Source: Limosilactobacillus secaliphilus (GTDB lineage Bacteria; Bacillota; Bacilli; Lactobacillales; Lactobacillaceae). Taken from it: a stretch of 64,000 nt of DNA. This document shows positions 50,814 to 59,500 of this stretch, in pieces (the first letter of the stretch is position 1; the number at the start of each line of letters is the position of its first letter). The notes under the pieces are model-generated. The model was given only the letters and a program-made list of their open reading frames with translations. It ran no database searches and was not told the DNA's origin. The DNA lies in assembly GCF_001437055.1 (NCBI RefSeq), contig NZ_JQBW01000005.1:62001-126000 (forward strand), given 5' to 3'. Both the position numbers and the translations under genes were made by a program.

Positions 50814-51986
50814 TTATAAGTTGTCTTCAATCCAGTTGAAAATCATTTCACTCGCCGGAGCATAACCACCCATCTGTGTGTGCTGTTGAGCTGTTGAATC
50901 CTCATCAAAAAACAAGTAATCCTTCGGACAGGTTAGCTGATTATAGAATTCCTTGGCAGCTGCTGGATTAATTTCAGCTGCCCCATTCAGTACCAATACT
51001 TTGGACTGAATTTGATTAATGATATCACTATTGTCATATTTAGCTAACTCTGGTAATAATTCTTTTTCAGAGCAACCATGCTTCCAAGTATAATCTTTAA
51101 GCATGTATTCCAACATCGCTGGTCGTAATCTCTTTGGTAAGGCTAGGATCTTATTCAAACGCTGTCCAATCATTTTACCCCAAGCAATATTACCAGGATC
51201 AGCAATACATATCTTGATTCGTTTATCAAAAGCTGCTGCTCGGGGAACCTGGAAGCCACCAAAGCTCATTCCCATCACGCCAATTCGTGATGAATCCACG
51301 TCAGATAGTCCCTCAGCAAAGTCTAAGACAGGTTTCATGACGTTTTCAAAATCAGGTCGGAATGGTAAACCCTGAAGTCGAAGGGTCATTCCCTGACCTG
51401 GGCCATCAAAGGTCAAAGCATTAATGCCACGCTTAATTGCAGCGTCTGTTACCCAACGTGTATCATCGGCCCAAGTATCACGACCAGGAACGACAATCAG
51501 CAGTGGTGACTTTCCGTTAGCATGTGGTGACTGAAAATAGTGCCCTGGCAGAGTCGTATTTTCATAAGGAATTTCAATTGCTTTACCGGGATACCCGGAA
51601 AGTTTCATTGACTTATCATAGCAACTCTGGCTAAGTCTACAATACTGTCTGATTCGCGGATCCGCAATATCTCCGAAGTACATCAAAGCAACTCGCCAAT
51701 AGGTTGATGCACGAAGGTATGCGCTACCTGCACTGACCAGCTTGTTAGCTTGTTCATATTGTACCGCCCGCTCCTGTAAACGATTTGCCATCGTAGCCCA
51801 GGCGCTGATCCAGGTCTGTTCGTCACCGTTCTTCAAATTAGCGTTTACCTCTAAGACTTCACCGACATCGGCCATCCGGTAATTAACTAACCCTAAAACA
51901 TGTTTGACGAGGGCGTCTTGTAACATATTCTTACTGAATTTCTGTGACGACCAATGATTATTAAATTTCATAAATGCTTCAGTCAT
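50814..51986 (-). CDS. Alpha/beta hydrolase (FrsA/DUF1100-like)
   Basis: A 390-aa serine hydrolase. The nucleophile elbow is GMSFGG (GVMGMSFGGFQ); the oxyanion region reads PLLIVVPGRDTW; a late Asp (SKVLVLNGAAEINPA) and a His (QQHTQMGGY) complete a plausible triad. An N-terminal helical region of about 140 residues precedes the fold, as in FrsA-like esterases. It is 14 bases from both neighbours in the operon. Substrate unknown. Confidence 0.82.
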   Translation of the reverse strand: MTEAFMKFNNHWSSQKFSKNMLQDALVKHVLGLVNYRMADVGEVLEVNANLKNGDEQTWISAWATMANRLQERAVQYEQANKLVSAGSAYLRASTYWRVALMYFGDIADPRIRQYCRLSQSCYDKSMKLSGYPGKAIEIPYENTTLPGHYFQSPHANGKSPLLIVVPGRDTWADDTRWVTDAAIKRGINALTFDGPGQGMTLRLQGLPFRPDFENVMKPVLDFAEGLSDVDSSRIGVMGMSFGGFQVPRAAAFDKRIKICIADPGNIAWGKMIGQRLNKILALPKRLRPAMLEYMLKDYTWKHGCSEKELLPELAKYDNSDIINQIQSKVLVLNGAAEINPAAAKEFYNQLTCPKDYLFFDEDSTAQQHTQMGGYAPASEMIFNWIEDNL

Positions 51987-52001
51987 ATTAACTTATCCTT
52001 T

Positions 52002-54344
52002 CTATTTTTCACGTTTTTGTTGTTCAATCTTGCTTGTCCGCATCCCCGGGAAGATCCAGTTCCACTTACCACAAAGCTTGATCATTGCTGGCACAAAGAT
52101 CAATCGGACAATAAAGGCATCAAAGAAGACCCCAAAGGCTAGTGCTAACCCGATTGACTTGCTAGTTGGGTTAGTAGTAACGGCAAAACTACCGAATACG
52201 GAAATCATAATTAACCCAGCGGTAATGATAACCTTAGCGTTTTCGCGCATACCGACGCGAACTGCCTCAGTAGTATCCCCAGTTAACAGGTAAATCTCCC
52301 GAATCCGTGATACTAGGAAAACTTCATAGTCCATTGCCAGACCAAATAAGATTCCAATGGCAATCACTGGTAAGAAAGCAATAATCGGTGCTCCCTTACT
52401 AATACCGAAAACAGTATGCATAACGGCATCTTGCATAACAGCGGTCAAGGCACCAAATGATGCCAAGAGTGACATTCCAAAGCCAGCCATAGCAACTAGC
52501 GGGATAATGAAGGAACGGAAAACTAACATCATTAAGACAAAGGCCAGTGCCATAACAATTCCAGCAAATATTGGAATGGCATGGTTTAGCTTTTGAACGA
52601 TATCGATATTGATAGCGTTGGATCCCGTGAGAATAAGTTTGGTATTCATCTTATCTTCAGTTGTGTTGGAATATTTCTTTATATTGTGAGCTAACTTATC
52701 AGTCTTAACTGATTCAGGTCCATAGGTAGGGATCACCATGAAGACAGCGTAGTTTCCGTCGGGCAGCTTACCACCTGACTGCTGAAGCATCATTTGTTGC
52801 TGAGCGGCACTTGCTTGCTGACCGGGCTGTCCTTGACCAGCCATTTCCTGCTGTTTAGCGGATTGTTGAGCAGCGCTTGTGGTACTACCAGGTTTCTGAG
52901 AATTATTCATTTGACCAGGTTGAGGTTGCTGGCCTTGTTGCATTCCGGATTGACCAGAGCCAACTTTACCTCCGCCACTGATCATCCCCGGTGTCGCCAT
53001 CTTGACGTACTTCATATTGGACAGATGATCGGTGATCTTCATGACTGTCTGTTGTTTTTCCTGCGGACTGGCATTCTTGTCTAACTTGGCAACAACAATT
53101 AATTGACCATTGATTCCCTCGCCAAACTTATCGGACAGAATATCATAAGCCTTTCGCTCAGTCTGATTGGTTGGTAATGCGCCATTATAAGGCATTCCCA
53201 ATCTCATATGACCAGACGGAATGGCAAATGCTATAAGAACCAGCACACTGGCAATCGCAGTGACAAACGGGTGCTTGATAATCGTATGTTCAACTATCCC
53301 ACTTTTGTTCTTGCGGTGATGTGGTTCTTCTTTTGCTGGTTTAATATGCCGATGAGCTAACGAAATCAGTGCTGGTAACAGAGTCATTGCTGATAAGATC
53401 GCAAAAGCCACCCCAACAGCAGCAGCTAGTCCCATTTGCGTCAAGAAGTCAATACCAACCAGACTTAAGCCCGATACTGCAATAATGACTGTGATTCCTG
53501 CAAATAGTACTGAACTACCTGCAGTTCCCATGGCATCACCAAGAGCTGTAAGGTAATCATTTTGTGTCGGACGATTAGTCCGATAACGGTTGATGATGAA
53601 GAGGGCGTAATCAATCCCACAGGCTAGGCTAAGGATCATCGCCAAACTCTGGGCGACTGATGCGGTCTCAAAGTAGTTAGAACCAATTCCGATAACTATA
53701 AGACCCAGTGCCAAGCCGGTAACCGCACTAATGATTGGTAGGCCAGCCGTGATAAAGGAACGAAAGAGAACCATCATGAAGACAAAAGCGATTGCGACAC
53801 CAATCAGCTCGGCAATTTCATTAACCCCCATCGGGTGAATTGAAACGGTTCCGGTGTATTCTACTTCAACACCTTTCTGGTCATCTAATGTTTTGAAAGC
53901 TTGTTGCGTCTTATGGATTGTCGCTGGAGTAACCGAATTTGTCTTCTGGTCATAGGTTACCGTTGCGTAAGTAGTCGTCAGATCTTTGCTAAACTTTTGT
54001 TCCTGATAAGGGTTAGTAACAGACGCTACGTGTGGTTTCTTCTTTGCCTTAGTTACGGCACTATTAATTGCCTGTTCTGTTTTTGGTTGCAATAATCCTT
54101 TCTTATCTTTGGTTTTTATTACAACCTGAAGGGTTCCATGATCAGTGTCCTGGTGAAATTCCTTCTTTAAGGTTGATTGAATTTCAGTTGATGGAATTCC
54201 TGAGATGGATAGTGACTCATTGTAGTTGGAGCCTAACTTAGCTACGATAGTTCCGAAGCCGAGTAATGCTACTAACCATATAATAATTGCGGCCCACTTG
54301 TGTTTGGCCATACACTGGCCGATTTTCTTTAATAGTTTTCCCAT
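52002..54344 (-). CDS. MMPL-family RND transporter
   Basis: A 780-aa exporter with two repeated halves, each with one helix, a large extracellular loop and five further helices. Typical MMPL elements are GIDYALFIINRYR in the first half and GLAMDYEVFLVSRIRE in the second. The second extracellular loop holds a low-complexity Gln/Gly/Ser-rich insert (about residues 455-525) with many QQ and GQ pairs. Family members export lipids or drugs. A divergent TetR regulator and a CACTG-type operator lie upstream. First gene of the operon with hydrolase and SDR. Confidence 0.9.
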   Translation of the reverse strand: MGKLLKKIGQCMAKHKWAAIIIWLVALLGFGTIVAKLGSNYNESLSISGIPSTEIQSTLKKEFHQDTDHGTLQVVIKTKDKKGLLQPKTEQAINSAVTKAKKKPHVASVTNPYQEQKFSKDLTTTYATVTYDQKTNSVTPATIHKTQQAFKTLDDQKGVEVEYTGTVSIHPMGVNEIAELIGVAIAFVFMMVLFRSFITAGLPIISAVTGLALGLIVIGIGSNYFETASVAQSLAMILSLACGIDYALFIINRYRTNRPTQNDYLTALGDAMGTAGSSVLFAGITVIIAVSGLSLVGIDFLTQMGLAAAVGVAFAILSAMTLLPALISLAHRHIKPAKEEPHHRKNKSGIVEHTIIKHPFVTAIASVLVLIAFAIPSGHMRLGMPYNGALPTNQTERKAYDILSDKFGEGINGQLIVVAKLDKNASPQEKQQTVMKITDHLSNMKYVKMATPGMISGGGKVGSGQSGMQQGQQPQPGQMNNSQKPGSTTSAAQQSAKQQEMAGQGQPGQQASAAQQQMMLQQSGGKLPDGNYAVFMVIPTYGPESVKTDKLAHNIKKYSNTTEDKMNTKLILTGSNAINIDIVQKLNHAIPIFAGIVMALAFVLMMLVFRSFIIPLVAMAGFGMSLLASFGALTAVMQDAVMHTVFGISKGAPIIAFLPVIAIGILFGLAMDYEVFLVSRIREIYLLTGDTTEAVRVGMRENAKVIITAGLIMISVFGSFAVTTNPTSKSIGLALAFGVFFDAFIVRLIFVPAMIKLCGKWNWIFPGMRTSKIEQQKREK

Positions 54345-54419
54345 ACTCTCTCCTCTTTCTTTATTGACTTTCTAAATTATAGTCAGCATAATTTTAATGA
54401 ACTATAGATAATAAAGTAT

Positions 54420-54442
54420 CACTGCCAATTAAAGCGACAGTG
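54420..54442. promoter_or_regulatory. Candidate TetR operator between the MMPL and tetR genes
   Basis: CACTG (54420-54424) and CAGTG (54438-54442) frame AT-rich sequence, just before the TetR start. Confidence 0.5.
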
Positions 54443-54461
54443 TTGAGAAAGTGGTGATAAA

Positions 54462-54983
54462 GTGGCGGATTTAAGAAAATTACGCACCCAGCGAGAAATT
54501 CAACAAGCACTGGCTGACCTCCTATTAAAGAAGACATTCAGTAAAATTACGGTAACCGACATTGTTAACAAGGCGCTGATTAATCGCAACACCTTTTACC
54601 TGCATTATCGGGATAAGTATGACTTAGTTGAACAGATAATAATGACAATGGTTGACCAATCAAGTTTCTCCATCAACGAATTCAATACAACACCATTCTA
54701 TTTCTTACGATCAATCTCAAATGAAGCTTCTGACTTGGGACATCAGATCATCAACCGCCAGCGAGCAGACAGCGAATTTCAGGAAGTAGTTTTAAAAACT
54801 ATTCTCAAATTGGTAATGACAGATGCTGACAGTTCTAACAGTCAGATTTGGTTTACTTTCGGTAAGCTTTCTGCAATCATGGCCTGGAATAACCAACACG
54901 GCTATTACTATGACATCATTCAAGACGCTGACCAACTTCAGCAAATTTTTGACACTGAAGAATTTCCTAATTTAAATGACTGA
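54462..54983 (+). CDS. TetR/AcrR family regulator
   Basis: A 173-aa repressor, with N-terminal helix-turn-helix ITVTDIVNKALINRNTFYLHY (about residues 28-48). The C-terminal region is of the TetR_C_7/YfiR-like type. The GTG start at 54462 has GGTGAT six bases before it. It is divergent from the MMPL-hydrolase-SDR operon and is the likely repressor. Inducer unknown. Confidence 0.88.
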   Translation: MADLRKLRTQREIQQALADLLLKKTFSKITVTDIVNKALINRNTFYLHYRDKYDLVEQIIMTMVDQSSFSINEFNTTPFYFLRSISNEASDLGHQIINRQRADSEFQEVVLKTILKLVMTDADSSNSQIWFTFGKLSAIMAWNNQHGYYYDIIQDADQLQQIFDTEEFPNLND

Positions 54984-55092
54984 TTAATCAATGGTTTCTC
55001 ATATAAAGGCTTAAAATATTACTTTTTTCACATTTCAAACCCGTTAAAACGCCTGATACTATTTATCCGCGATGATTCTCACCATGGTAAAC

Positions 55093-55188
55093 TTTCACGT
55101 GAAAAAAGCTGAAAAGTCATTAACGCTTTTACGTGAAATAGCCAGTTATAACGACTATCACCGCCGTTATAACTGGCTATTAAACTCA
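55093..55188. repeat. Diverged repeat copy 1 with perfect 17-bp hairpin
   Basis: Begins TTCACGTGAAAAAAG and ends TAAACTC. Contains arms 55137-55153 and 55165-55181, perfectly complementary. It matches copy 2 at 55454-55550 over its whole length with many substitutions. The hairpin could end transcripts. Confidence 0.7.
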
Positions 55189-55189
55189 A

Positions 55190-55452
55190 TTATTGAGTTT
55201 TTATGGCAAACATTTTGGCAAACAAACATGTAGTCTTAAGTGAGTTAGTCTAGTTTTAAGGTTGCCAAAATGCCGTTATCATGCGCTTCCAACTCTAAGT
55301 TACATTACAATTCTATTCGGTATCAATAGTCATAGACGCAAAGCTTATCAAATTCCACCATATTTCTCATTTTTTCACACACTAAAATCGTTAAAGCCCT
55401 TGACGCCGTTGACCTACGGCAATTCACCGTGGTTCAAAGCAACACGATAATC
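55190..55452. other. Intergenic stretch between the two hairpin repeats
   Basis: About 260 bases. TTTTGGCAAAC-type and TTGCCAAAATG motifs form an inverted pair near 55210 and 55262. I see no supported gene; the open frame at 55262-55450 lacks a ribosome site and a recognisable product. Confidence 0.4.
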
Positions 55453-55453
55453 G

Positions 55454-55550
55454 TTCACGTGAGAAAAAAGTGAGAAGTCAATAACGTTTTTTAACGTAAA
55501 ATAGCCTATTCTAACGACTGAAAATGCCGTCAGAATAGGCTATTAGACTC
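55454..55550. repeat. Diverged repeat copy 2 with near-perfect hairpin
   Basis: Begins TTCACGTGAGAAAAA and ends TAGACTC. Arms 55500-55516 and 55528-55544 pair with a single mismatch. The stem bases differ from copy 1 (AGTTAT against TATTCT), but both arms changed together. Confidence 0.7.
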
Positions 55551-55557
55551 TTTATAG

Positions 55558-55596
55558 TGCTGACTAGAGGGTTCGAACCCCCGACCTCCTCATTAT
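55558..55596 (-). pseudogene. 3' fragment of tRNA-Thr (att-like remnant)
   Basis: The first 39 bases repeat the 3' part of the tRNA-Thr at 57068-57140 (acceptor 3' strand, T arm, variable loop, half the anticodon arm), with one mismatch in the T arm; similarity stops inside the anticodon loop. This is the usual shape of a site left by an integrase that targets a tRNA gene. Confidence 0.75.
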
Positions 55597-55689
55597 TGCC
55601 TATCGACAAGCATTTTGTTTACTAAGACAAGCGTTTCAGCGATTGCTTGTCAAATTGCTTATCGAATTTAATAAGAATCAACAAGCTTT

Positions 55690-56995
55690 TTATCTGCTTT
55701 TATACTTTGTATTAACTGATTGGCCAATTTTTTTAATATTTTTTTGGGCTATTAACTCTCTAACGTTTTTTCTAGTCTTATAAATAGTCAGGCCTAAGTA
55801 ACTTGATATTTCTTTTATACTCAGAGCGCCTTTTTCCTGCAAAAGTAAAACGATGCGGTCTGCATCAGATAAATTATTTTCTACTTTTTTCGACTTATTA
55901 TTATAGTTCAAATTAGGAAAAATCACCTTAAACATATGTGGTGTAACTTTGAATTCTGGCTGAACCCCAGTCCCATCATATGACTCGAACATTCGATTAA
56001 TTCCAGTTCCATAATTTTCAATATAATTCATCTTATCTAAAATATGAACTAATTGAGGATTACGAACAGCTGTCATTCCATCCTTAATTTCATCTAACGT
56101 TAATCCATCAGGAATACCACCTGGTGATAGAATCTCCATCCGATCTTCAAAAAACTGAATTTTAATATAAAGAATGTAATAAATAGTCTCGATGGGCAAA
56201 TGCATTAACTACCGCTTCTCGAATCGCTTCATCTGGATAGTCTTTTCTTTCTTCTCTCTGAGGCGCACCAGTGAACCATACTCTAGTTTTATTATTCAAA
56301 CTAATATAATTGAGCAAATTATCAATCTGTCCAGTTAATGCTCCAGAAAATTCCTGTTTATCTTGAAACTCCATGACTGTTGTTCCTTGATAGACAGCAG
56401 CTTTTACTACATATGGATTCTGATCACTAACTAACAGTGCAGCATTATTATATAAATGGCTATTATTGAACATTCGCAAAGCCTTTGGACTAAATTTAAT
56501 TTTCCTTTGCTTGGCTCGTTCTTCTAGCTTCCCAAAAGTTAAGTTTTGTTCTTTAGACTCCTCAGAATCAAATTCATCATTCCCAGAGTTCTGTTGAATC
56601 ATTCTCTTAACTTGCTCATTAGTTGCTTTTACTGAAGAACTACCATAGCGAATATATACGCCATTCGAATCTAGTCCATTTTGTGCAATTGAATATGGCT
56701 TATGTCTTCCTTCTTTGATCTTTATCAAGAACGGGTCATGATTAACGTCAATATCAATCAAACTAAATGGTGTTGGGTAAAAAGCATTAGTATACCAGTG
56801 ATTCAAAGTTTCTTCCCATTCATGCTTCTCTTCATCTGATACCTTTAATGGTTTTTTAGTTTCATCATCAACACCAACGAAGATTTTTCCACCTTTAGTG
56901 TTCAGAAAAGCTACAATCTCGCGCTTTAATTTATTAGTTAAAGTGCTTTTGTATTCTATATTGTTATCTTCATTTTCCATATAATTGCCCTTCAT
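55690..56995 (-). pseudogene. AlbA_2/Schlafen-type ATP-dependent regulator, frameshifted
   Basis: One gene split into two frames. The N-terminal 277 codons (56162-56995) hold the AlbA_2 domain (NIEYKSTLTNKLKREIVAFLNTKGGKIFVGV) and the start of the HATPase_c_4 part, ending in EAVVNAFAHRDYLLHS. The rest (55690-56205) resumes one frame over with IKIQFFEDRMEILSPGGIPDGL and RNPQLVHIL...YIENYGTGI, then a C-terminal winged helix (LSIKEISSYLGLTIYKTRKNVREL). A one-base shift near 56170 explains the break. Intact members are regulators or defence-associated proteins of genomic islands. It lies between the tRNA-Thr fragment and an intact tRNA-Thr, as cargo of a small island remnant. Confidence 0.8.
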
Positions 56996-57067
56996 ATATA
57001 AGAATTTGGTAACAATTAATTATATAAAAAAAGGGCCTAGCCTTTCAACTAGGTCCTTTATTAATTA

Positions 57068-57140
57068 TGCTGACTAGAGGGTTCGAACCTCCGACCTCCT
57101 CATTACTAGTGAGGTGCTCTGCCAACTGAGCTAAGTCAGC
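57068..57140 (-). tRNA. tRNA-Thr (anticodon AGT), second copy
   Basis: A 73-nt cloverleaf, GCTGACT/AGTCAGC acceptor, A discriminator, no encoded CCA. Anticodon stem CCTCA/TGAGG is perfect, with loop CTAGTAA. It differs from the copy at 45633 mainly in the anticodon arm. Confidence 0.92.
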
Positions 57141-57217
57141 ATTAACCAACGACAAATAGTATATCATACCAGCATATAAATACAAGCCCATTTTTAAAAA
57201 ATTAATGATCAATCCTA

Positions 57218-57264
57218 AATTTCTTCACAGGTTGGTTTCACACTATTCAACCTATGAAGAAATT
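57218..57264. repeat. Long hairpin upstream of the second tRNA-Thr
   Basis: Seventeen-base arms at 57218-57234 and 57248-57264 with one mismatch. No T run, so not a standard terminator. Possibly the end of a lost gene or an operator. Confidence 0.5.
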
Positions 57265-57370
57265 AAGAAGGCCGTCATAATGATTTATTAAGCTGGCGCA
57301 ATTTCTCACTTTTAGGCAATTAGTTCTGTTATAGTTACATCATCAAGAAACACAGGCAAGAGAGAAAGAG

Positions 57371-57925
57371 GTGAGAATTATTGCAGCATGGAAAAAGTGG
57401 TGGGTTGCTCTGCTATTCCTGCCACAAATTTTAGCCGGCAGTGGCGTAATTTTACTTTGGTACTTCCAAAACGAACAGTGGGCACGGCTTACGCTCAACT
57501 GGCTGGCTACCGATCCGGGACAAATAACGCTCGTAGTCATTGCCGCTTACGCAATCTTCATGGCGTTGGCAACAATTAGCGTGGCAATCTTCCGGCCAAC
57601 AACCACTAAGCAGTTAACAGTTGCTCGTGATGGAGCTTTTCACGTCAAAGTTGACCAAGAAGCGGTCGAAAAACACTTGCGGCTGGCTTTGGCTGAATAC
57701 GAACTCTACAACGCACAGGCGCACGTCAAAATGCACCGCAACAGTCAGCAGGCCGACGTGAACGTGAGCGGTATGTTGTCAGGACGCGTGGCACCGGAAC
57801 AGTTGCAAACTGATTTGAAGGCTACCATCGCTAACAGCCTGAAGCAGCATTTCAACATCGACTTGCGTAAGTTGAAGGTTAACTTACAACCATATGACTA
57901 CAAGCAAGAAGTTGCCATCGTATAG
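57371..57925 (+). CDS. amaP: Alkaline shock response membrane anchor protein AmaP-like
   Basis: A 184-aa membrane protein. Two N-terminal helices (about residues 11-30 and 50-72) are followed by a soluble domain resembling Asp23 (VSGMLSGRVAPEQLQTDLKATIANSLKQHF). AmaP anchors Asp23 to the membrane. GTG 57371 is assumed; an SD-like AGAGGTG overlaps this codon, so an ATT start at 57377-57380 cannot be excluded. It begins a three-gene operon with DUF2273 and asp23-like genes. Confidence 0.82.
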   Translation: MRIIAAWKKWWVALLFLPQILAGSGVILLWYFQNEQWARLTLNWLATDPGQITLVVIAAYAIFMALATISVAIFRPTTTKQLTVARDGAFHVKVDQEAVEKHLRLALAEYELYNAQAHVKMHRNSQQADVNVSGMLSGRVAPEQLQTDLKATIANSLKQHFNIDLRKLKVNLQPYDYKQEVAIV

Positions 57926-57935
57926 GAGGTGAATT

Positions 57936-58127
57936 ATGAGACTAACAGCAATGTTTGCGGCACTTGGCCTGATCATTAGCGTCAGCTGGGTTGCCTGGGG
58001 CTTCTTGCCCATGCTGGCAATCCTGCTCACCACATTAATTTTCGGCACAATTGGCTACATCTTAGACATTCTGGGTTACTCACTCAATCAACTGAAGAAC
58101 AACATTTTAGAACGACTTGGCGAATAG
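57936..58127 (+). CDS. DUF2273 small membrane protein
   Basis: A 63-aa protein with two hydrophobic helices (LGLIISVSWVAWGFLPMLAILLTTLIFGTIGYIL), typical of the DUF2273 proteins always found between amaP and asp23. AGGAGG precedes the ATG. Ten bases separate it from amaP. Confidence 0.85.
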   Translation: MRLTAMFAALGLIISVSWVAWGFLPMLAILLTTLIFGTIGYILDILGYSLNQLKNNILERLGE

Positions 58128-58149
58128 CCATACCAAAGGAGAAACTACT

Positions 58150-58554
58150 ATGCCTAACACAAACCAAAATACTAAACCAACGATCGACCAACAATTAACG
58201 TTTGATGACCAGGTAATTGAAAAGATTGCTGGCATTACTGCTAGTCGCGTTCCGGGAATCATCTCTTTAAACGGCAACATGTTTAACGAGCTAGCGGAAA
58301 AAGTGACTTCCAACAACGACGTGACCAAGGGTATCAAAGTTGATACCGGCGAGAAACAGGTGGCGGTCAAAATGGACGCGACCATCGAATACGGTAAATC
58401 CGCACCGGAAATTTTCATGGCTGTCTGCAATGAAGTTGCTGCCGCCATCGACCAAATGACGGGCCTCAAATTAGTGAAGTTTGAGCTGCATATCAACGAT
58501 GTTCAAACCAAATCTGAGTTGAACCAGCAAACGGAAGACGCTCAAGTGGCCTAA
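58150..58554 (+). CDS. asp23: Asp23/Gls24 family envelope stress protein
   Basis: A 134-aa soluble protein with the Asp23 domain: LTFDDQVIEKIAGITASRVPGIISLNG, then QVAVKMDATIEYGKSAPEIF. It forms membrane-associated assemblies with AmaP under envelope stress. ATG 58150 has AAAGGAG upstream; the longer in-frame extension into DUF2273 is not supported. Last gene of the operon, closed by the terminator at 58.61 kb. Confidence 0.92.
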   Translation: MPNTNQNTKPTIDQQLTFDDQVIEKIAGITASRVPGIISLNGNMFNELAEKVTSNNDVTKGIKVDTGEKQVAVKMDATIEYGKSAPEIFMAVCNEVAAAIDQMTGLKLVKFELHINDVQTKSELNQQTEDAQVA

Positions 58555-58610
58555 CAAAAAACTCTCCAAATAAATAAAGAATAATTAACTAGCCTTCATT
58601 AAGGCACAAA

Positions 58611-58642
58611 AAAAGGACGAGCAAATCTGCTCATCCTTTTTT
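58611..58642. terminator. Bidirectional terminator between asp23 and the PTS operon
   Basis: AAAAGGACGAGCA and TGCTCATCCTTTTTT, one mismatch, four-base loop. Confidence 0.85.
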
Positions 58643-58660
58643 ATTACTTAAGTGATTGAT

Positions 58661-59500
58661 CTAGCAAATACCACAAAGACCCAGAACGATCCCTAAGATC
58701 ATGATGTCTAACATGACCCAGTTAACGTTGACGTGCTTGTTGTGGATCAGATAGAAGGCACCAAGAGTTACACACAGTGGTACCAAGCCCAGGAACAGTT
58801 GGTCCAAGTAAGTTTGGATCTTCATAACTTGGGAACTGCCCTTAACCGTTACGGCCAAGATAGTCTTGAACTTAACGTTGGAAGCAGTCATTGAACCCAT
58901 CATCATCAGACCTAACAGACTGGAAACCTTGGTCAGGATCTTCATACCGCCAGATTCATACAGGCGTTCGATGAAGGTCGTCCCGACAGAATAACCACCG
59001 TAGAGGGAGTAGTATTGAATGATATATGCAGGAATGTTGTATAAGAGCCAGAAAACAATCGCACCCAGCGGTGAACCAGCACTAGCCAGTGAAATACCAA
59101 TCCCGGCAGCAACGACCCGTAAGATACCCCAGAAGAATGAGTCACCGATACCAGACAGCGGGCCCATCAGTGAGGCCTTAATGGCAGTGATTGAGCTAGC
59201 ATCAAAGTTTTCCGGATCTTCGGCATTCTTCTTTTCCATGGAAGCAACTAAGCCGACGATAAAGTCGTTCAAGTGCAGCGTGGCGTTGAACCAGGTGGTG
59301 TGCCGAACAATGGCCTTCGTCCGCTCTTCCGGCTTGTCCTTGTAGAGCAGGTCGATCATCGGCATCAAGGTCCACAGGAAACCTAACCCGTGGTATTGGG
59401 TGGCACCGGTCCGTGATGCGTTCATTGCGTATGACCGCCAGAAGACACGCCGCATTGCTTTTCTTTCAGCAGGTTGTAAGTCTTTAGTTAATTTTCTCAT
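58661..59500 (-). CDS. PTS mannose-family IID component
   Basis: A 279-aa membrane subunit of a mannose-family phosphotransferase system. Family elements: the N-terminal RRVFWRSYAMNASRTGATQYHGLGFLWTLMP and the helical SLMGPLSGIGDSFFWG. It partners IIC in sugar translocation. Its start overlaps the IIC stop by four bases. Last gene of the IIA-IIB-IIC-IID operon. Confidence 0.93.
   Translation of the reverse strand: MRKLTKDLQPAERKAMRRVFWRSYAMNASRTGATQYHGLGFLWTLMPMIDLLYKDKPEERTKAIVRHTTWFNATLHLNDFIVGLVASMEKKNAEDPENFDASSITAIKASLMGPLSGIGDSFFWGILRVVAAGIGISLASAGSPLGAIVFWLLYNIPAYIIQYYSLYGGYSVGTTFIERLYESGGMKILTKVSSLLGLMMMGSMTASNVKFKTILAVTVKGSSQVMKIQTYLDQLFLGLVPLCVTLGAFYLIHNKHVNVNWVMLDIMILGIVLGLCGIC

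Noticed and set aside
55262-55450. 62-codon open frame in the hairpin-repeat region
   Set aside because: No ribosome-binding site and no family resemblance; the region looks like island remnant.
45720-55550. Calling the metal/export block a complete integrative element
   Set aside because: No integrase, relaxase or phage gene is present, and the flanking tRNA sequences are not identical.
55558-55596. Third tRNA-Thr gene
   Set aside because: Only the 3' half is present; the D arm and acceptor 5' strand are missing.
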